A DNA stretch of 64,000 bases. Origin: Faecalimonas umbilicata. Lineage in GTDB: Bacteria; Bacillota; Clostridia; Lachnospirales; Lachnospiraceae. The notes below the pieces were generated by a model, which was given only the letters and a program-made list of their open reading frames with translations, ran no database searches and had not been told where the DNA came from. Location: positions 1 to 64,000 of the forward strand of contig NZ_SLZV01000005.1 of NCBI RefSeq assembly GCF_004346095.1, read 5' to 3'. Of the stretch, positions 25,775-33,942 are shown piece after piece. The position numbers and the translations under genes were made by a program. Within the stretch, counting starts at the first letter, position 1; each line of letters begins with the position of its first letter.

Positions 25775-27067
25775 TTATTGCTCTTCTGCCAAGAATCCAT
25801 TCATTTGTTCTGCAAACTCTTTACATACTGTTTCCATCGGCTCTTCACCGCTGAATCCAGCTACCATTTCCTCTAACATTGCCTGAAACCATACCTGTGT
25901 ATTCTTAGAGCTTGGATATGATTGAGCATCTTCCATCATGTCTAAGTAAGCCTGCATGTTGAAATTCGGCTGTGCCTTTGCCCATCCATCAGATACACCC
26001 TCGTATGCAGACATTGTAACACCGAGGTCTGCCTGTTTCGTCTGTGCTTCTTTGGATCCAAGATATTCAATCAACTGCCATGCTTCCTCTGTATGTTCTC
26101 CTTGTGCAGAAGCTGCCCATCCAAGTCCGTTTGTAATTGATTTTGTTCCTTCCGGTCCTTTTGGAAGTGGTGCGATATCGCAGTTTTCCTTAATGTAATC
26201 ATTGTTAGCCATCTCGGATACCATCCATGATCCTTGGAATGTCATCGCAACTGTACCAGATTCCATTAACGTAGAAGTTCCATTTTCGGATAATACACTG
26301 TACTCCGGCATAGATCCATCTTTGATAATATTCTCAATAACCTGCATTCCTTCGATTGTTTTTGGATTATCAAATCCTGAAGTTTTCTTATCTTCACTTA
26401 ACACTTCTCCACCGTACGCATAGATTGTGCTATACCATGACTCCTGATATGCCCCTGGTGTAATTGCAGTTCCATACTGATTTTTTTCCGGATTTGTAAG
26501 TTTCTTTGCAATCTCTCGGAAGTCATCCCATGTCCAGTCTGCAGATGGATATTCTACTCCAGCTTCATCAAACATTGTCTTATTATACCATACAGCACAT
26601 GTGTCGATATCCTTTGGAATCGCCAACTGATCTCCCTTATCATTCTGATAAATATTTACGATACTTTCTGGATAATTAGCAAGGTCAATCTTATCACTCT
26701 TCTCAATTTTATCTGATAAATTTAATAAAATATCATCATATTGTGCATAAGTCGCTATCTGGTCCGAGTGCATCCAGAATACATCTGGCATTTCTCCTCC
26801 AGTTGTTGCCGCCTCCAACATTGTCCAATAATCCTTCCATGGTGTCACCTGGATATCCACCTCAACTCCCGTTTTCTTTGTGAAGTCATCCATGATTTTT
26901 TTCAACCCTGGTTCCTGATTGCTGTCCCAAATTGCCACTGTCAGTTTCGCATCTTTGCTACTTGTCTTTTCTTCTGTTTCTTTTTCCTTTTCTTTTCCCC
27001 CACACGCGGTCATAGATAATGCCATTACCGATACCATTGCCAATGCTACTACTTTTTTCAACTTCAT
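25775..27067 (-). CDS. Sugar ABC transporter substrate-binding lipoprotein
   Basis: A 430-residue family 1 solute-binding protein. The N-terminus is a lipoprotein signal with lipobox LSMTAC, lipidated Cys22, then a charged linker. The mature fold includes the Trp-rich ligand segments (ITPWKDYW, YNKTMFDEAG, MTFQGSWMVSE) of oligosaccharide binders. It opens the alpha-galactoside operon, with GGAGGAAGT before the ATG. The alpha-galactoside specificity is inferred from the GH36 enzyme at the end of the operon. Confidence 0.92.
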   Translation of the reverse strand: MKLKKVVALAMVSVMALSMTACGGKEKEKETEEKTSSKDAKLTVAIWDSNQEPGLKKIMDDFTKKTGVEVDIQVTPWKDYWTMLEAATTGGEMPDVFWMHSDQIATYAQYDDILLNLSDKIEKSDKIDLANYPESIVNIYQNDKGDQLAIPKDIDTCAVWYNKTMFDEAGVEYPSADWTWDDFREIAKKLTNPEKNQYGTAITPGAYQESWYSTIYAYGGEVLSEDKKTSGFDNPKTIEGMQVIENIIKDGSMPEYSVLSENGTSTLMESGTVAMTFQGSWMVSEMANNDYIKENCDIAPLPKGPEGTKSITNGLGWAASAQGEHTEEAWQLIEYLGSKEAQTKQADLGVTMSAYEGVSDGWAKAQPNFNMQAYLDMMEDAQSYPSSKNTQVWFQAMLEEMVAGFSGEEPMETVCKEFAEQMNGFLAEEQ

Positions 27068-27084
27068 AAGACTTCCTCCTTATA

Positions 27085-27099
27085 CTGATCGCGATTCAA
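27085..27099 (-). promoter_or_regulatory. cre-like palindromic site in the binding-protein 5' UTR
   Basis: TTGAATCGCGATCAG, centred on the palindrome ATCGCGAT (27088-27095), partly fits the CcpA cre consensus with about three mismatches. Downstream of the -10, so a roadblock site is possible. Confidence 0.25.
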
Positions 27100-27132
27100 A
27101 TTTTTATATTCTTCCGGCCTTTTCTGTACTTA

Positions 27133-27161
27133 ATTATAGACTTATTTTCTGTAATCTTGAA
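27133..27161 (-). promoter_or_regulatory. Promoter of the alpha-galactoside operon
   Basis: Minus-strand TATAAT (27138-27133) with a poor -35 (TTCAAG, 27161-27156) at 17 nt, the pattern expected of an AraC-activated promoter. The 367-bp intergenic stretch 27068-27435 holds this, a divergent promoter and A/T-rich sequence only. Confidence 0.6.
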
Positions 27162-27362
27162 TAGTATAATGTTTTTTTCACATGTCTTTTTGTTGTATAT
27201 TTTCTGTGTTTTAAATTTATTATTGTGCATTTTATACAATCAGACTCTATTTCTTGTTTTTCCCCTAGCTGTTTCAAAATCTTTATATAATATAATTATA
27301 GTGCAATGTATCTTTACAGTATATATTTTCAGTTTTTTTATCTTTTATTTTGTCAATTCTCA

Positions 27363-27392
27363 TTTACAATAGCTACTTATAAATGATAAAAT
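27363..27392 (+). promoter_or_regulatory. Candidate promoter of the divergent AraC gene
   Basis: TTTACA (27363-27368), 18 nt, TAAAAT (27387-27392), about 45 nt before the AraC start. Confidence 0.4.
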
Positions 27393-27435
27393 AATGAACA
27401 TTAATACATAACACTTTTATTGAGGTGAATTTTTT

Positions 27436-28311
27436 ATGAGTAGAGACAATAGTTACCGAAATGTTGCAGGATTTCGCTGTCTAGAGTTAGTTGACCGTCA
27501 GACAGAAGATCTTTGTCTGACACGCTGTGGCATCCAGCAATGCCCCCCTGACCATCGATGGGGACCAAAATCAAGACCACAATACCATATGCATTTTGTT
27601 TTAGAGGGCAGAGGCTATTTTGAAATCCAAGGCAAAATTTATCATCTGAAACGTGGCGATATTTTTCTGATTCCACCAAACACTCTTGCCTCCTATCATG
27701 CAGACAGTTCTGATGCATGGCACTATGCTTTTGTCAGTTTTGTTGGAACAAATGCAGAAAAATATGTTCGACAGGCAGGATTTGGCCCACATACTTTTAT
27801 CCGCGACTGCTACTTTCCACCAGAACAATTCAGCTCGCTGATATATGAAATGCTGGAGGCACATCAACTTACAATCACAAACGAATTGAGAAGAATCTCT
27901 CTCTTATTTCAATTATTCTCTCTTCTCACAGAATCTTATCAGTCTGTAACCCCCTCCTCCAAGCAAACTCATTATGATTACTGCAGTGATGCATATTTAG
28001 AACATGCCCTTCAATTTATCCAATTTAATTATAACCGTAATATTCAGGTAGCTGATATTGCAAATTATATTGGTATTACCCGTTCTTATCTGTTTAATAT
28101 CTTTAAACAGAATCTGAATATGGCTCCAAAAGAATACCTTCTTCATTACCGTATGGATAAGGCCAAACAGCTTTTAGACGAAAGTTCAGACACCATTTCC
28201 GATATCGCACAGCATATCGGTTACAAAGATCCTTTTACCTTTTCGAGAATGTTCCATAATATGACCGGAATGTCCCCTTCCGAGTATCGACGCACAAAAT
28301 CAAATTCCTAA
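27436..28311 (+). CDS. AraC family regulator of the alpha-galactoside operon (MsmR-like)
   Basis: A 291-residue regulator. The N-terminal cupin domain (about 35-110, with HMHFVLEGRGYFEIQGK and RGDIFLIPPNT) senses the sugar. The C-terminal AraC domain (about 185-288) has helix-turn-helix units VADIANYIGITRSYLFNIF and ISDIAQHIGYKDPFTFSRMF. It is transcribed divergently from the transporter-galactosidase operon, the usual arrangement for the local activator MsmR/RafR. AGGTGA precedes the ATG. Confidence 0.9.
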   Translation: MSRDNSYRNVAGFRCLELVDRQTEDLCLTRCGIQQCPPDHRWGPKSRPQYHMHFVLEGRGYFEIQGKIYHLKRGDIFLIPPNTLASYHADSSDAWHYAFVSFVGTNAEKYVRQAGFGPHTFIRDCYFPPEQFSSLIYEMLEAHQLTITNELRRISLLFQLFSLLTESYQSVTPSSKQTHYDYCSDAYLEHALQFIQFNYNRNIQVADIANYIGITRSYLFNIFKQNLNMAPKEYLLHYRMDKAKQLLDESSDTISDIAQHIGYKDPFTFSRMFHNMTGMSPSEYRRTKSNS

Positions 28312-28353
28312 TCAGATTATAAAATATTATACATTGTATTCACCTTTGCAACT

Positions 28354-28404
28354 AAAAAAATTCCGAAGAATTGACATAAAACTTTATCATTCTTCGGAAT
28401 TTTC
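28354..28404. terminator. Bidirectional terminator between AraC and anti-sigma genes
   Basis: AAATTCCGAAGAAT pairs with ATTCTTCGGAATTT, with A and T runs outside, between two convergent genes. Confidence 0.8.
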
Positions 28405-28437
28405 TATAATCTAAAATCAGTGTGAACTACTTTCCTT

Positions 28438-29169
28438 CTACCTGCACCTTCCATGCCTTTTTCTTTTTTCGTGAGGCTCTGGCTTCTCTTGATCTGTTCC
28501 TGACAGCTCTTTCAGCAAGTCTCTCATTTCCTTCATCGACATATTCTTCACTTCTTTTGCCGTAATTCTCGGATCCAACTCCTGAATTTCTAAAAACACC
28601 TTATATTTCCCACAGGAAAGTCCTGCTTCGTGCGCATTCTCTACTTCTTCAGATTTTACATAATAGCAATAAATATTTTCGCTTTTGTTTGTACAGCCCT
28701 TTATATGATTCAGAATTTCTTTTGATTGTATTTGATCATCCCCGACAACCGAGACAGTCATAATTTCATCTGATGCCAGCAGCGATACGATTTTCTCCTG
28801 TTTCATAATCCGTTCTACTGCTTCGGAATAATTCAGAAACTTTACGTCAAGAGATTCCAACAATTCTTCGCCATCCCGATTGTAACTTTCCACTGAGATC
28901 ACACGATTAAATCGATTAAGTTCCAACTCCACAGACGGATTGATATCGATGCTGATTTCTGCTGTCGGTTCAAAATAGAGCCAATGTCCTCCAAATACAA
29001 AAACAAGTATGCACAAACAAACCGGAACAACCTGCCGGTAATTTATCTTTTGTTTTCTGCTGACACTACTTGTTTTTTGAGAAAGAAACTCTTTTGTTTT
29101 CTTTTTCAGCTGATCCTCTGCCCGTATCTGACCAAAAGCTTCTTTCAATTGCTCATTCATACTCATCAT
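28438..29169 (-). CDS. RsgI-like membrane anti-sigma factor
   Basis: A 243-residue single-pass protein: cytoplasmic N-terminal part 1-45, transmembrane helix about 46-62, then an extracellular part starting EISIDINPSVELELNRFNRV (72-91), which is the hallmark segment of RsgI family anti-sigma factors. The C-terminus is basic (EPHEKRKRHGRCR) and carries no carbohydrate-binding module. Its ATG overlaps the sigma gene stop by 4 bp (ATGA), so the pair is translationally coupled. It should hold the ECF sigma factor inactive at the membrane until an extracellular signal arrives. Confidence 0.82.
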   Translation of the reverse strand: MMSMNEQLKEAFGQIRAEDQLKKKTKEFLSQKTSSVSRKQKINYRQVVPVCLCILVFVFGGHWLYFEPTAEISIDINPSVELELNRFNRVISVESYNRDGEELLESLDVKFLNYSEAVERIMKQEKIVSLLASDEIMTVSVVGDDQIQSKEILNHIKGCTNKSENIYCYYVKSEEVENAHEAGLSCGKYKVFLEIQELDPRITAKEVKNMSMKEMRDLLKELSGTDQEKPEPHEKRKRHGRCR

Positions 29170-29642
29170 TCATCACCTTCCAGTTTTTCCCGAAGCATTT
29201 GTTTCGAACGCGTCAAAAGTGTATAAACCGTGTTTACCTTTTTATTGAGGATATCCCCAATTTCAGAAGCAGTATATCCCTCGTAATAATGTAGATATAC
29301 CACATCCCGATACTTCTGAGGAAGTGACAGCACCGCCTCCAAAACTTCCCTGTGGTCTTCCCGAATTTCCGCCGGCTGATCCAGAATGTCATCTAACGAT
29401 ATGACGCGACTGCGGAAAAAGCTTTTTAGAAAATCTTTACAGGCATTGATCGTAACACGAATGAACCATGCCTTCTCGTGTTCTTCATTTTCAAATGAAA
29501 CAGAACTAAGGACATACTTCAAAAACACCGTTTGAAATATGTCCTCGGTATCTGCATAATTTTTTAAATGTATCATGCAAAGTCGCCGAATCATATCTGA
29601 ATATTGCTCGACTACTCGATTTACATCTTGCTCACCTTTCAT
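29166..29642 (-). CDS. ECF-type RNA polymerase sigma factor
   Basis: A 158-residue sigma-70 family protein with region 2 (YADTEDIFQTVFLKYV, near residues 30-45) for core and -10 binding, and region 4 (LPQKYRDVVYLHYYEGYTA then a helix-turn-helix near 115-150) for -35 recognition. Regions 1 and 3 are missing, as in ECF factors. It lies 14 bp after a small secreted-protein gene and 4-bp-overlaps its anti-sigma gene. SigI proper is larger, so this is an ECF/RsgI-like pairing rather than classical SigI-RsgI. Confidence 0.9.
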   Translation of the reverse strand: MKGEQDVNRVVEQYSDMIRRLCMIHLKNYADTEDIFQTVFLKYVLSSVSFENEEHEKAWFIRVTINACKDFLKSFFRSRVISLDDILDQPAEIREDHREVLEAVLSLPQKYRDVVYLHYYEGYTASEIGDILNKKVNTVYTLLTRSKQMLREKLEGDE

Positions 29643-29656
29643 GAGTTTTTCACCTG

Positions 29657-30010
29657 CTACTTATTTTGTCTTGCCCGACATCCTTTTCCCTGTCTCATTC
29701 CCTTTCCGTCTGCCTGCGCTTTCTCTTGGCCAGATTTACAATGATCACAGATTTTATCACCATCAGCATCTACAAAATTTTTCCCATTCTCACATCTACA
29801 AAAGTGATCTGCACTATTGTGATCACAAATTTCATTTTGCTCTTCATCCACATAGGAACAGACCACTTTTGCATTGTCACAGATTCCATTGCCATCGACA
29901 TCTGTAAAATTTCTTCCTTTTGCCTGTCCAGCAGCAAAGACACTCGCTGTCCCTGCGGAAACTACGATTATTGAAGTCAAAATACCAACTGTTGTTTTCT
30001 TTATACTCAT
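29657..30010 (-). CDS. Small secreted protein with three DxDxD Ca-binding-like repeats
   Basis: A 117-residue protein with a signal peptide (1-26, cleavage after VFA) and three spaced motifs: FTDVDGNGICDN (35-46), YVDEEQNEICDH (53-64) and FVDADGDKICDH (79-90). The Asp-rich loops resemble calcium-binding DxDxDG repeats, each ended by an ICD cysteine, and further cysteines lie between; the basic tail is MRQGKGCRARQNK. No dockerin pair or cell-wall anchor is visible. It starts the operon with the ECF sigma and anti-sigma genes, 14 bp upstream of the former. A role as envelope or calcium sensor for the sigma system is a guess. Confidence 0.75.
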   Translation of the reverse strand: MSIKKTTVGILTSIIVVSAGTASVFAAGQAKGRNFTDVDGNGICDNAKVVCSYVDEEQNEICDHNSADHFCRCENGKNFVDADGDKICDHCKSGQEKAQADGKGMRQGKGCRARQNK

Positions 30011-30162
30011 AACGAAGTCCTCCCATACTATAAATGTAATAATTACGTTTCACTTATAATACGACTGTCAGGCAAAAATCCATTCAATATTTTTATTTTT
30101 TCTATTTTACATACTTTTTAGTTCTTTCCTCCCGGATGGCCATGCCAAAATTCATTTGCTTC

Positions 30163-32415
30163 CTATAGTCTTCTTAACTTTTCCAGTAGTTTCTCCACCT
30201 CTGCAAATGTCAGTTTTCCACCGCCAAATGCGGTCAGTCCACGCAATGGCATATATCGCATCATGGCTTCCATCATATCTCCGGTTCCCTCTCCAAGAGA
30301 ATCTCCTTGCATTCCATCAAAAACAGAAATTGCTCCCATTGCTTCTGCCATAACTTCCTTCGCACCCGGAATTGTCATGATATCACCAAACATGGTATCC
30401 ATAGTCAGTTCTGGTCTTTTCTGTGTTGTAGAGTGAACTTGAACTTCCTGATTTGCCAGAATGTTTCTGGAAGACTGCCCCAACGCAATCCGATAGCTTC
30501 CACTCTCTACATTCCATGCATGCAGATCTGTGTCATAGTAAGCAAATGCACGTTTCCCTAATGTAAATGTAACGGTCTTTGTCTCTCCCGGATGTAATCC
30601 AATCTTCTCAAACCCTTTTAACTCCTTGACCGGACGGATCACATTTCCTTTCGGAGGCATCACATAGAGCTGTACCACTTCTTTTCCGAAACGATCTCCG
30701 GTATTGGTCACATCTACCTGCACAGTCAGTGTCTCTGTGTCGTTCATCTCCGTCTTGTCTAACTTCATATTGCTGTAAGCAAATGTCGTATAACTCAGTC
30801 CGTGTCCAAATGGGAATAAAACATCCATCTCTTTTGTATCATAATAGCGATAACCGACGAACACACCTTCTCGATACTCTACTTTATTTCCTTCTCCTAC
30901 GTAATATAAGTAAGATGGATTGTCCTGCAGTTTCAATGGAAATGTCTCTGCCAGATGTCCACTCGGGTTTACCTTGCCGTAAAGCACATCCACAGTCGCT
31001 CCGCCGACTGCCTGTCCGCCAAGATACACTTCCAAAATGCCTTTCACTTGATCTGCCCAAGGCATTTCCACCGGAGACCCATTGTGAAGGACTACCACTA
31101 CATTTTCATTGACTTTGCAAATTTCCCGGATCAGATAGTTCTGACATTCCGGAAGGCGCATATGCTGTCTGTCATAGCCTTCGGACTCAAATGCATCCGG
31201 CAGTCCTGCAAAGATCACAGCAACTTCTGCTTCTTTTGCCGCACGCACTGCCTCTGCCACGAGTTCTTCATCAACCTGATCTTCCTTCGTGTCATATCCT
31301 TTCGCATATACAACCGGATATCCTGCTGCCATCTCCAGCGCAGATTCTGTCTGAGAGGCATTGATATGTGAACTTCCACCACCCTGGTAGCGAGGTTTCT
31401 CCGCAAATGCTCCGATAAATGCCGCCCTTCTCTCTTCTGCGAACGGAAGGATTCCGTCATTTTTCAGAAGTACTATACACTCAGAAGCTACTTTTCTCGC
31501 AAGGGCATGGTCTGCCTCACGGTCAAACACTGCTGTTGCATCCCGGTTCTCCTCAAAGCGATATACGATGTTCAGGATCCGTTCGACTGCCTGATCAAGC
31601 ACCTCCTCTGCAAGTGTTCCAGTTTTGACTGCTTCTACAATCTTTTTGTCATTTAATCCAAAGGAAGTCGGCATTTCAAGGTCAAGTCCTGCTTCCAGAT
31701 CCGGCACTCTGTCATTGACTGCACCCCAGTCACTGACAACAAATCCGTCAAATCCCCATTCATTTCTAAGTACTTCTGTCAGATAGGTTTTGTTTTCTGC
31801 CGCATAAGTTCCATTGATCTTGTTATAAGAACACATGACTGTCCACGGTTTTGCCTGTGTCACTGCTCCCTCAAATGCACCAAGATAAATCTCTCTCAGC
31901 GTTCTCTCATCTATTTCCGAGCTCGAAGTCATTCTTCTGTGCTCCTGATTATTTGCAAGAAAATGCTTGATGCTTGTTCCGACATTCTTACTCTGTACCC
32001 CTTTGATCTGACTTGCCGCAATCTCTGACGCAAGATAAGGATCTTCTGAGAAATACTCAAAGTTCCTTCCACAGAGCGGAGAACGCTTAATATTGACCGC
32101 AGGTCCTAAAATAACCCCGACTCCCTCTGCCTGACATTCCTTTCCCAGCGTCTCTCCTACTTTGTAGAGAAGCTCTCTGTCAAAAGAAGCGGCGGTCGCA
32201 CATCCGGCCGGAAAGCAGACTGCTTTGATACTTTCATTGATTCCCAGATGATCTCCACTCTCATCCTGTTTCCGGAGCCCATGAGGTCCGTCACTGACCA
32301 TCATTGCCGGAATTTGCAGCCGTTCTACTGCTTTTGTATGCCAGAAATCCTGTCCGGAACAAAGTCCCGCTTTTTCTTCCAGTGTCATTTTTGCAACTAA
32401 TTCTTTTACGTTCAT
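30163..32415 (-). CDS. Beta-glucosidase, GH3
   Basis: A 750-residue glycoside hydrolase family 3 enzyme without a signal peptide, so cytoplasmic; it releases glucose (or xylose) from beta-linked oligosaccharides. The N-terminal barrel contains DGPHGLR (42-48), KHFLANNQE (150-158) and VVSDWGA with nucleophile D229. The alpha/beta sandwich follows (GGGSSHIN, FAGLPDAFESEGYDR with the likely acid/base Glu), then a fibronectin III-like domain (about 590-665) and a short helical C-terminus. GGAGG lies 7 nt before the ATG. It is monocistronic, divergent from an AraC gene. Confidence 0.92.
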   Translation of the reverse strand: MNVKELVAKMTLEEKAGLCSGQDFWHTKAVERLQIPAMMVSDGPHGLRKQDESGDHLGINESIKAVCFPAGCATAASFDRELLYKVGETLGKECQAEGVGVILGPAVNIKRSPLCGRNFEYFSEDPYLASEIAASQIKGVQSKNVGTSIKHFLANNQEHRRMTSSSEIDERTLREIYLGAFEGAVTQAKPWTVMCSYNKINGTYAAENKTYLTEVLRNEWGFDGFVVSDWGAVNDRVPDLEAGLDLEMPTSFGLNDKKIVEAVKTGTLAEEVLDQAVERILNIVYRFEENRDATAVFDREADHALARKVASECIVLLKNDGILPFAEERRAAFIGAFAEKPRYQGGGSSHINASQTESALEMAAGYPVVYAKGYDTKEDQVDEELVAEAVRAAKEAEVAVIFAGLPDAFESEGYDRQHMRLPECQNYLIREICKVNENVVVVLHNGSPVEMPWADQVKGILEVYLGGQAVGGATVDVLYGKVNPSGHLAETFPLKLQDNPSYLYYVGEGNKVEYREGVFVGYRYYDTKEMDVLFPFGHGLSYTTFAYSNMKLDKTEMNDTETLTVQVDVTNTGDRFGKEVVQLYVMPPKGNVIRPVKELKGFEKIGLHPGETKTVTFTLGKRAFAYYDTDLHAWNVESGSYRIALGQSSRNILANQEVQVHSTTQKRPELTMDTMFGDIMTIPGAKEVMAEAMGAISVFDGMQGDSLGEGTGDMMEAMMRYMPLRGLTAFGGGKLTFAEVEKLLEKLRRL

Positions 32416-32429
32416 ACGATTTCCTCCAA

Positions 32430-32443
32430 TCTGATCGAATACA
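32430..32443 (-). promoter_or_regulatory. cre-like site in the GH3 5' UTR
   Basis: Minus-strand TGTATTCGATCAGA fits TGWAANCGNTNWCA with two mismatches, between the likely -10 (TATAAT near 32456-32461) and the ribosome site, where CcpA could block elongation. Confidence 0.3.
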
Positions 32444-32541
32444 CTCTGTTTTTTTATTATACTACCGCATACACTTTTTTTGTAAGTCCTTATCCTTACT
32501 TTTATATAGGTCGATTTTATCTTTTGGGAATTGTTTTTCGA

Positions 32542-32570
32542 TTGTTTCAGGCAATTTCCTGTGATATTAT
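32542..32570 (+). promoter_or_regulatory. Promoter of the AraC gene at 32653
   Basis: TTGTTT (32542-32547), 17 nt, TATTAT (32565-32570) preceded by an extended -10 TGA. Confidence 0.6.
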
Positions 32571-32652
32571 AGAGAATATGTGAAAAGAAATGAAAATAAA
32601 AAAGCTGATCGTAAATACTCTTTCATTTTTTATAAAAAAGGAGGAACTTCCT

Positions 32653-33519
32653 ATGTCAACAGAAATTTCCGCTGCACATGAGCACATTGAACTTTCCCAC
32701 AATTTGGATATCCGCTTTGATCTTTTTCATGCATCAGATATCTACATTATGCCTCACTGGCACAATGCACTTGAGATTAATTTTGTTCTGGACGGCACTT
32801 TTGAGGTGACTGCCGATGGTCAGACTTTCCTTCTGCAGTCAGGAGACTGTATCATTATCAATTCCAAAGTAATACATGCCACCAGATACGTGAAGAATAC
32901 CAAAAGTCTTCTTATACAGATTCCATATCCCCTTCTCAAAAAATACATTCCGGATATGCCAAAGATTTTTTTCGATGTACCTGTCTTTGCACAAGACCGC
33001 GAAACGAAGGCGAAACTAGATACACTCAAAACAATCCTGCAAAATATGATCTCAGCTACCGACAAAGCATCCTTATCTTCTGCCAATACACTCCGTTTTC
33101 AAAGCCTTCTGTTTGATTTTCTCTATCATCTTTACAGAGATTTTCGCCGGGAGCTGCCGCTTCGCTTTACCGACCGTCGTTTTAAAAGTCTCTCTCTTCT
33201 AGAGCCGGTGATCGAATACACTAAGCAGAATTACCATTTGCAGATCTCTATTCCGGAGATTTCAAATATTGCCTCTCTGCAACCCGAATATTTCTGCCGC
33301 TTTTTCAAAAAGCATATGGGGTGCACTTATTTGGAATATATTAACGAAATTCGCCTTTCCCATATTTACCAGGATCTCACCTCCACAGATTACCCTCTCT
33401 ATCAGCTGTTGGAAATCCATGGGTTTAAAAATTACAGAGTATTTCGCCGTATGTTTCACGAACATTTTCACACCACTCCCGGCGCACTTCGAAAAGAACT
33501 AAAAGGTCAAAACCAGTAA
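32653..33519 (+). CDS. AraC family transcriptional regulator
   Basis: A 288-residue regulator with an N-terminal cupin (MPHWHNALEINFVLDG, then SGDCIIINSKVIHATR) and a C-terminal AraC domain (about 185-285). Start at ATG 32653 behind AAAGGAGG. It is divergent from the GH3 gene and probably regulates it. It is clearly paralogous to the AraC at 33943: both have a PHWH...LE.FVL.G cupin motif, a shared FCRFFK segment and HGF.NY..F..MF in the second helix-turn-helix. Confidence 0.88.
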   Translation: MSTEISAAHEHIELSHNLDIRFDLFHASDIYIMPHWHNALEINFVLDGTFEVTADGQTFLLQSGDCIIINSKVIHATRYVKNTKSLLIQIPYPLLKKYIPDMPKIFFDVPVFAQDRETKAKLDTLKTILQNMISATDKASLSSANTLRFQSLLFDFLYHLYRDFRRELPLRFTDRRFKSLSLLEPVIEYTKQNYHLQISIPEISNIASLQPEYFCRFFKKHMGCTYLEYINEIRLSHIYQDLTSTDYPLYQLLEIHGFKNYRVFRRMFHEHFHTTPGALRKELKGQNQ

Positions 33520-33543
33520 AAAAAGATTCTAATGATTTTTCCA

Positions 33544-33586
33544 CAAAAAAAACAGCAGGACACTTGTTAAAGTTGTTCCTGCTGTC
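33544..33586 (-). terminator. Terminator after the 59-residue ORF
   Basis: Minus-strand ACAGCAGGA, 16-nt loop, TCCTGCTGT followed by eight T. Confidence 0.85.
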
Positions 33587-33624
33587 ATTTATCTTTTTGT
33601 TTTTCCATTTGCTTATGCCCCATC

Positions 33625-33804
33625 CTATTTGTGATCTGGGACATAAGTTCTTCCGTCTAAAGTACAAGCATATGCTTCTAATGCATCTGCATTTTCCATA
33701 ATAAATGCTCCGATTTTTGCCCATACAGACATTTTCTTTTCTACCTTTTTCTCAGCTTTATTGTTTACATATACGTTCTGATTGTTTAATGCGATTGTTG
33801 ACAT
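33625..33804 (-). CDS. Unrecognised 59-residue protein between two AraC regulators
   Basis: Minus-strand ATG at 33804 to TAG at 33627-33625, with AAAGGAGAG 8 nt upstream. The product begins MSTIALNNQNVYVNNKAEKK and ends TLDGRTYVPDHK. It has a polar, Asn-rich N-terminus, a lysine/glutamate stretch (16-24), an amphipathic helix-like core (SVWAKIGAFIMENADALEAY, 26-45) and one Cys47. No signal peptide or membrane helix. A -10 TATAAT lies upstream and a strong terminator downstream, so it looks like a complete transcription unit. I do not recognise the family; a RiPP precursor is possible by size but no modifying enzyme is nearby. Confidence 0.72.
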   Translation of the reverse strand: MSTIALNNQNVYVNNKAEKKVEKKMSVWAKIGAFIMENADALEAYACTLDGRTYVPDHK

Positions 33805-33873
33805 AATAATCTCTCCTTTATTTTAACTTTTATAATTAACTTTTCCTTGCTACGTGTATTATGTTATCATACT

Positions 33874-33924
33874 ATTATATTGCTTTTTAGATATAAAATT
33901 GACTACTTTTAGGTCAAAATTGAC
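33874..33924. promoter_or_regulatory. Divergent promoter/operator between the small ORF and AraC
   Basis: A minus-strand -10 TATAAT (33879-33874) overlaps a plus-strand promoter TTGCTA (33847-33852), 17 nt, TACTAT (33870-33875). TTGAC (33899-33903) and GTCAA (33913-33917) form an inverted repeat, and a third TTGAC lies at 33920-33924; these may bind the AraC protein. Confidence 0.5.
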
Positions 33925-33942
33925 ATAAGGAGATATTATCAC

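Noticed and set aside
29657-30010. Dockerin module (cellulosome) in the small secreted protein
   Set aside because: The Asp loops are followed by cysteines, not the dockerin helix, and there are three repeats rather than two with a fixed spacing.
27085-32443. Firm CcpA operators
   Set aside because: The two cre-like sites deviate from the consensus by two to three positions, so they are listed only as weak candidates.
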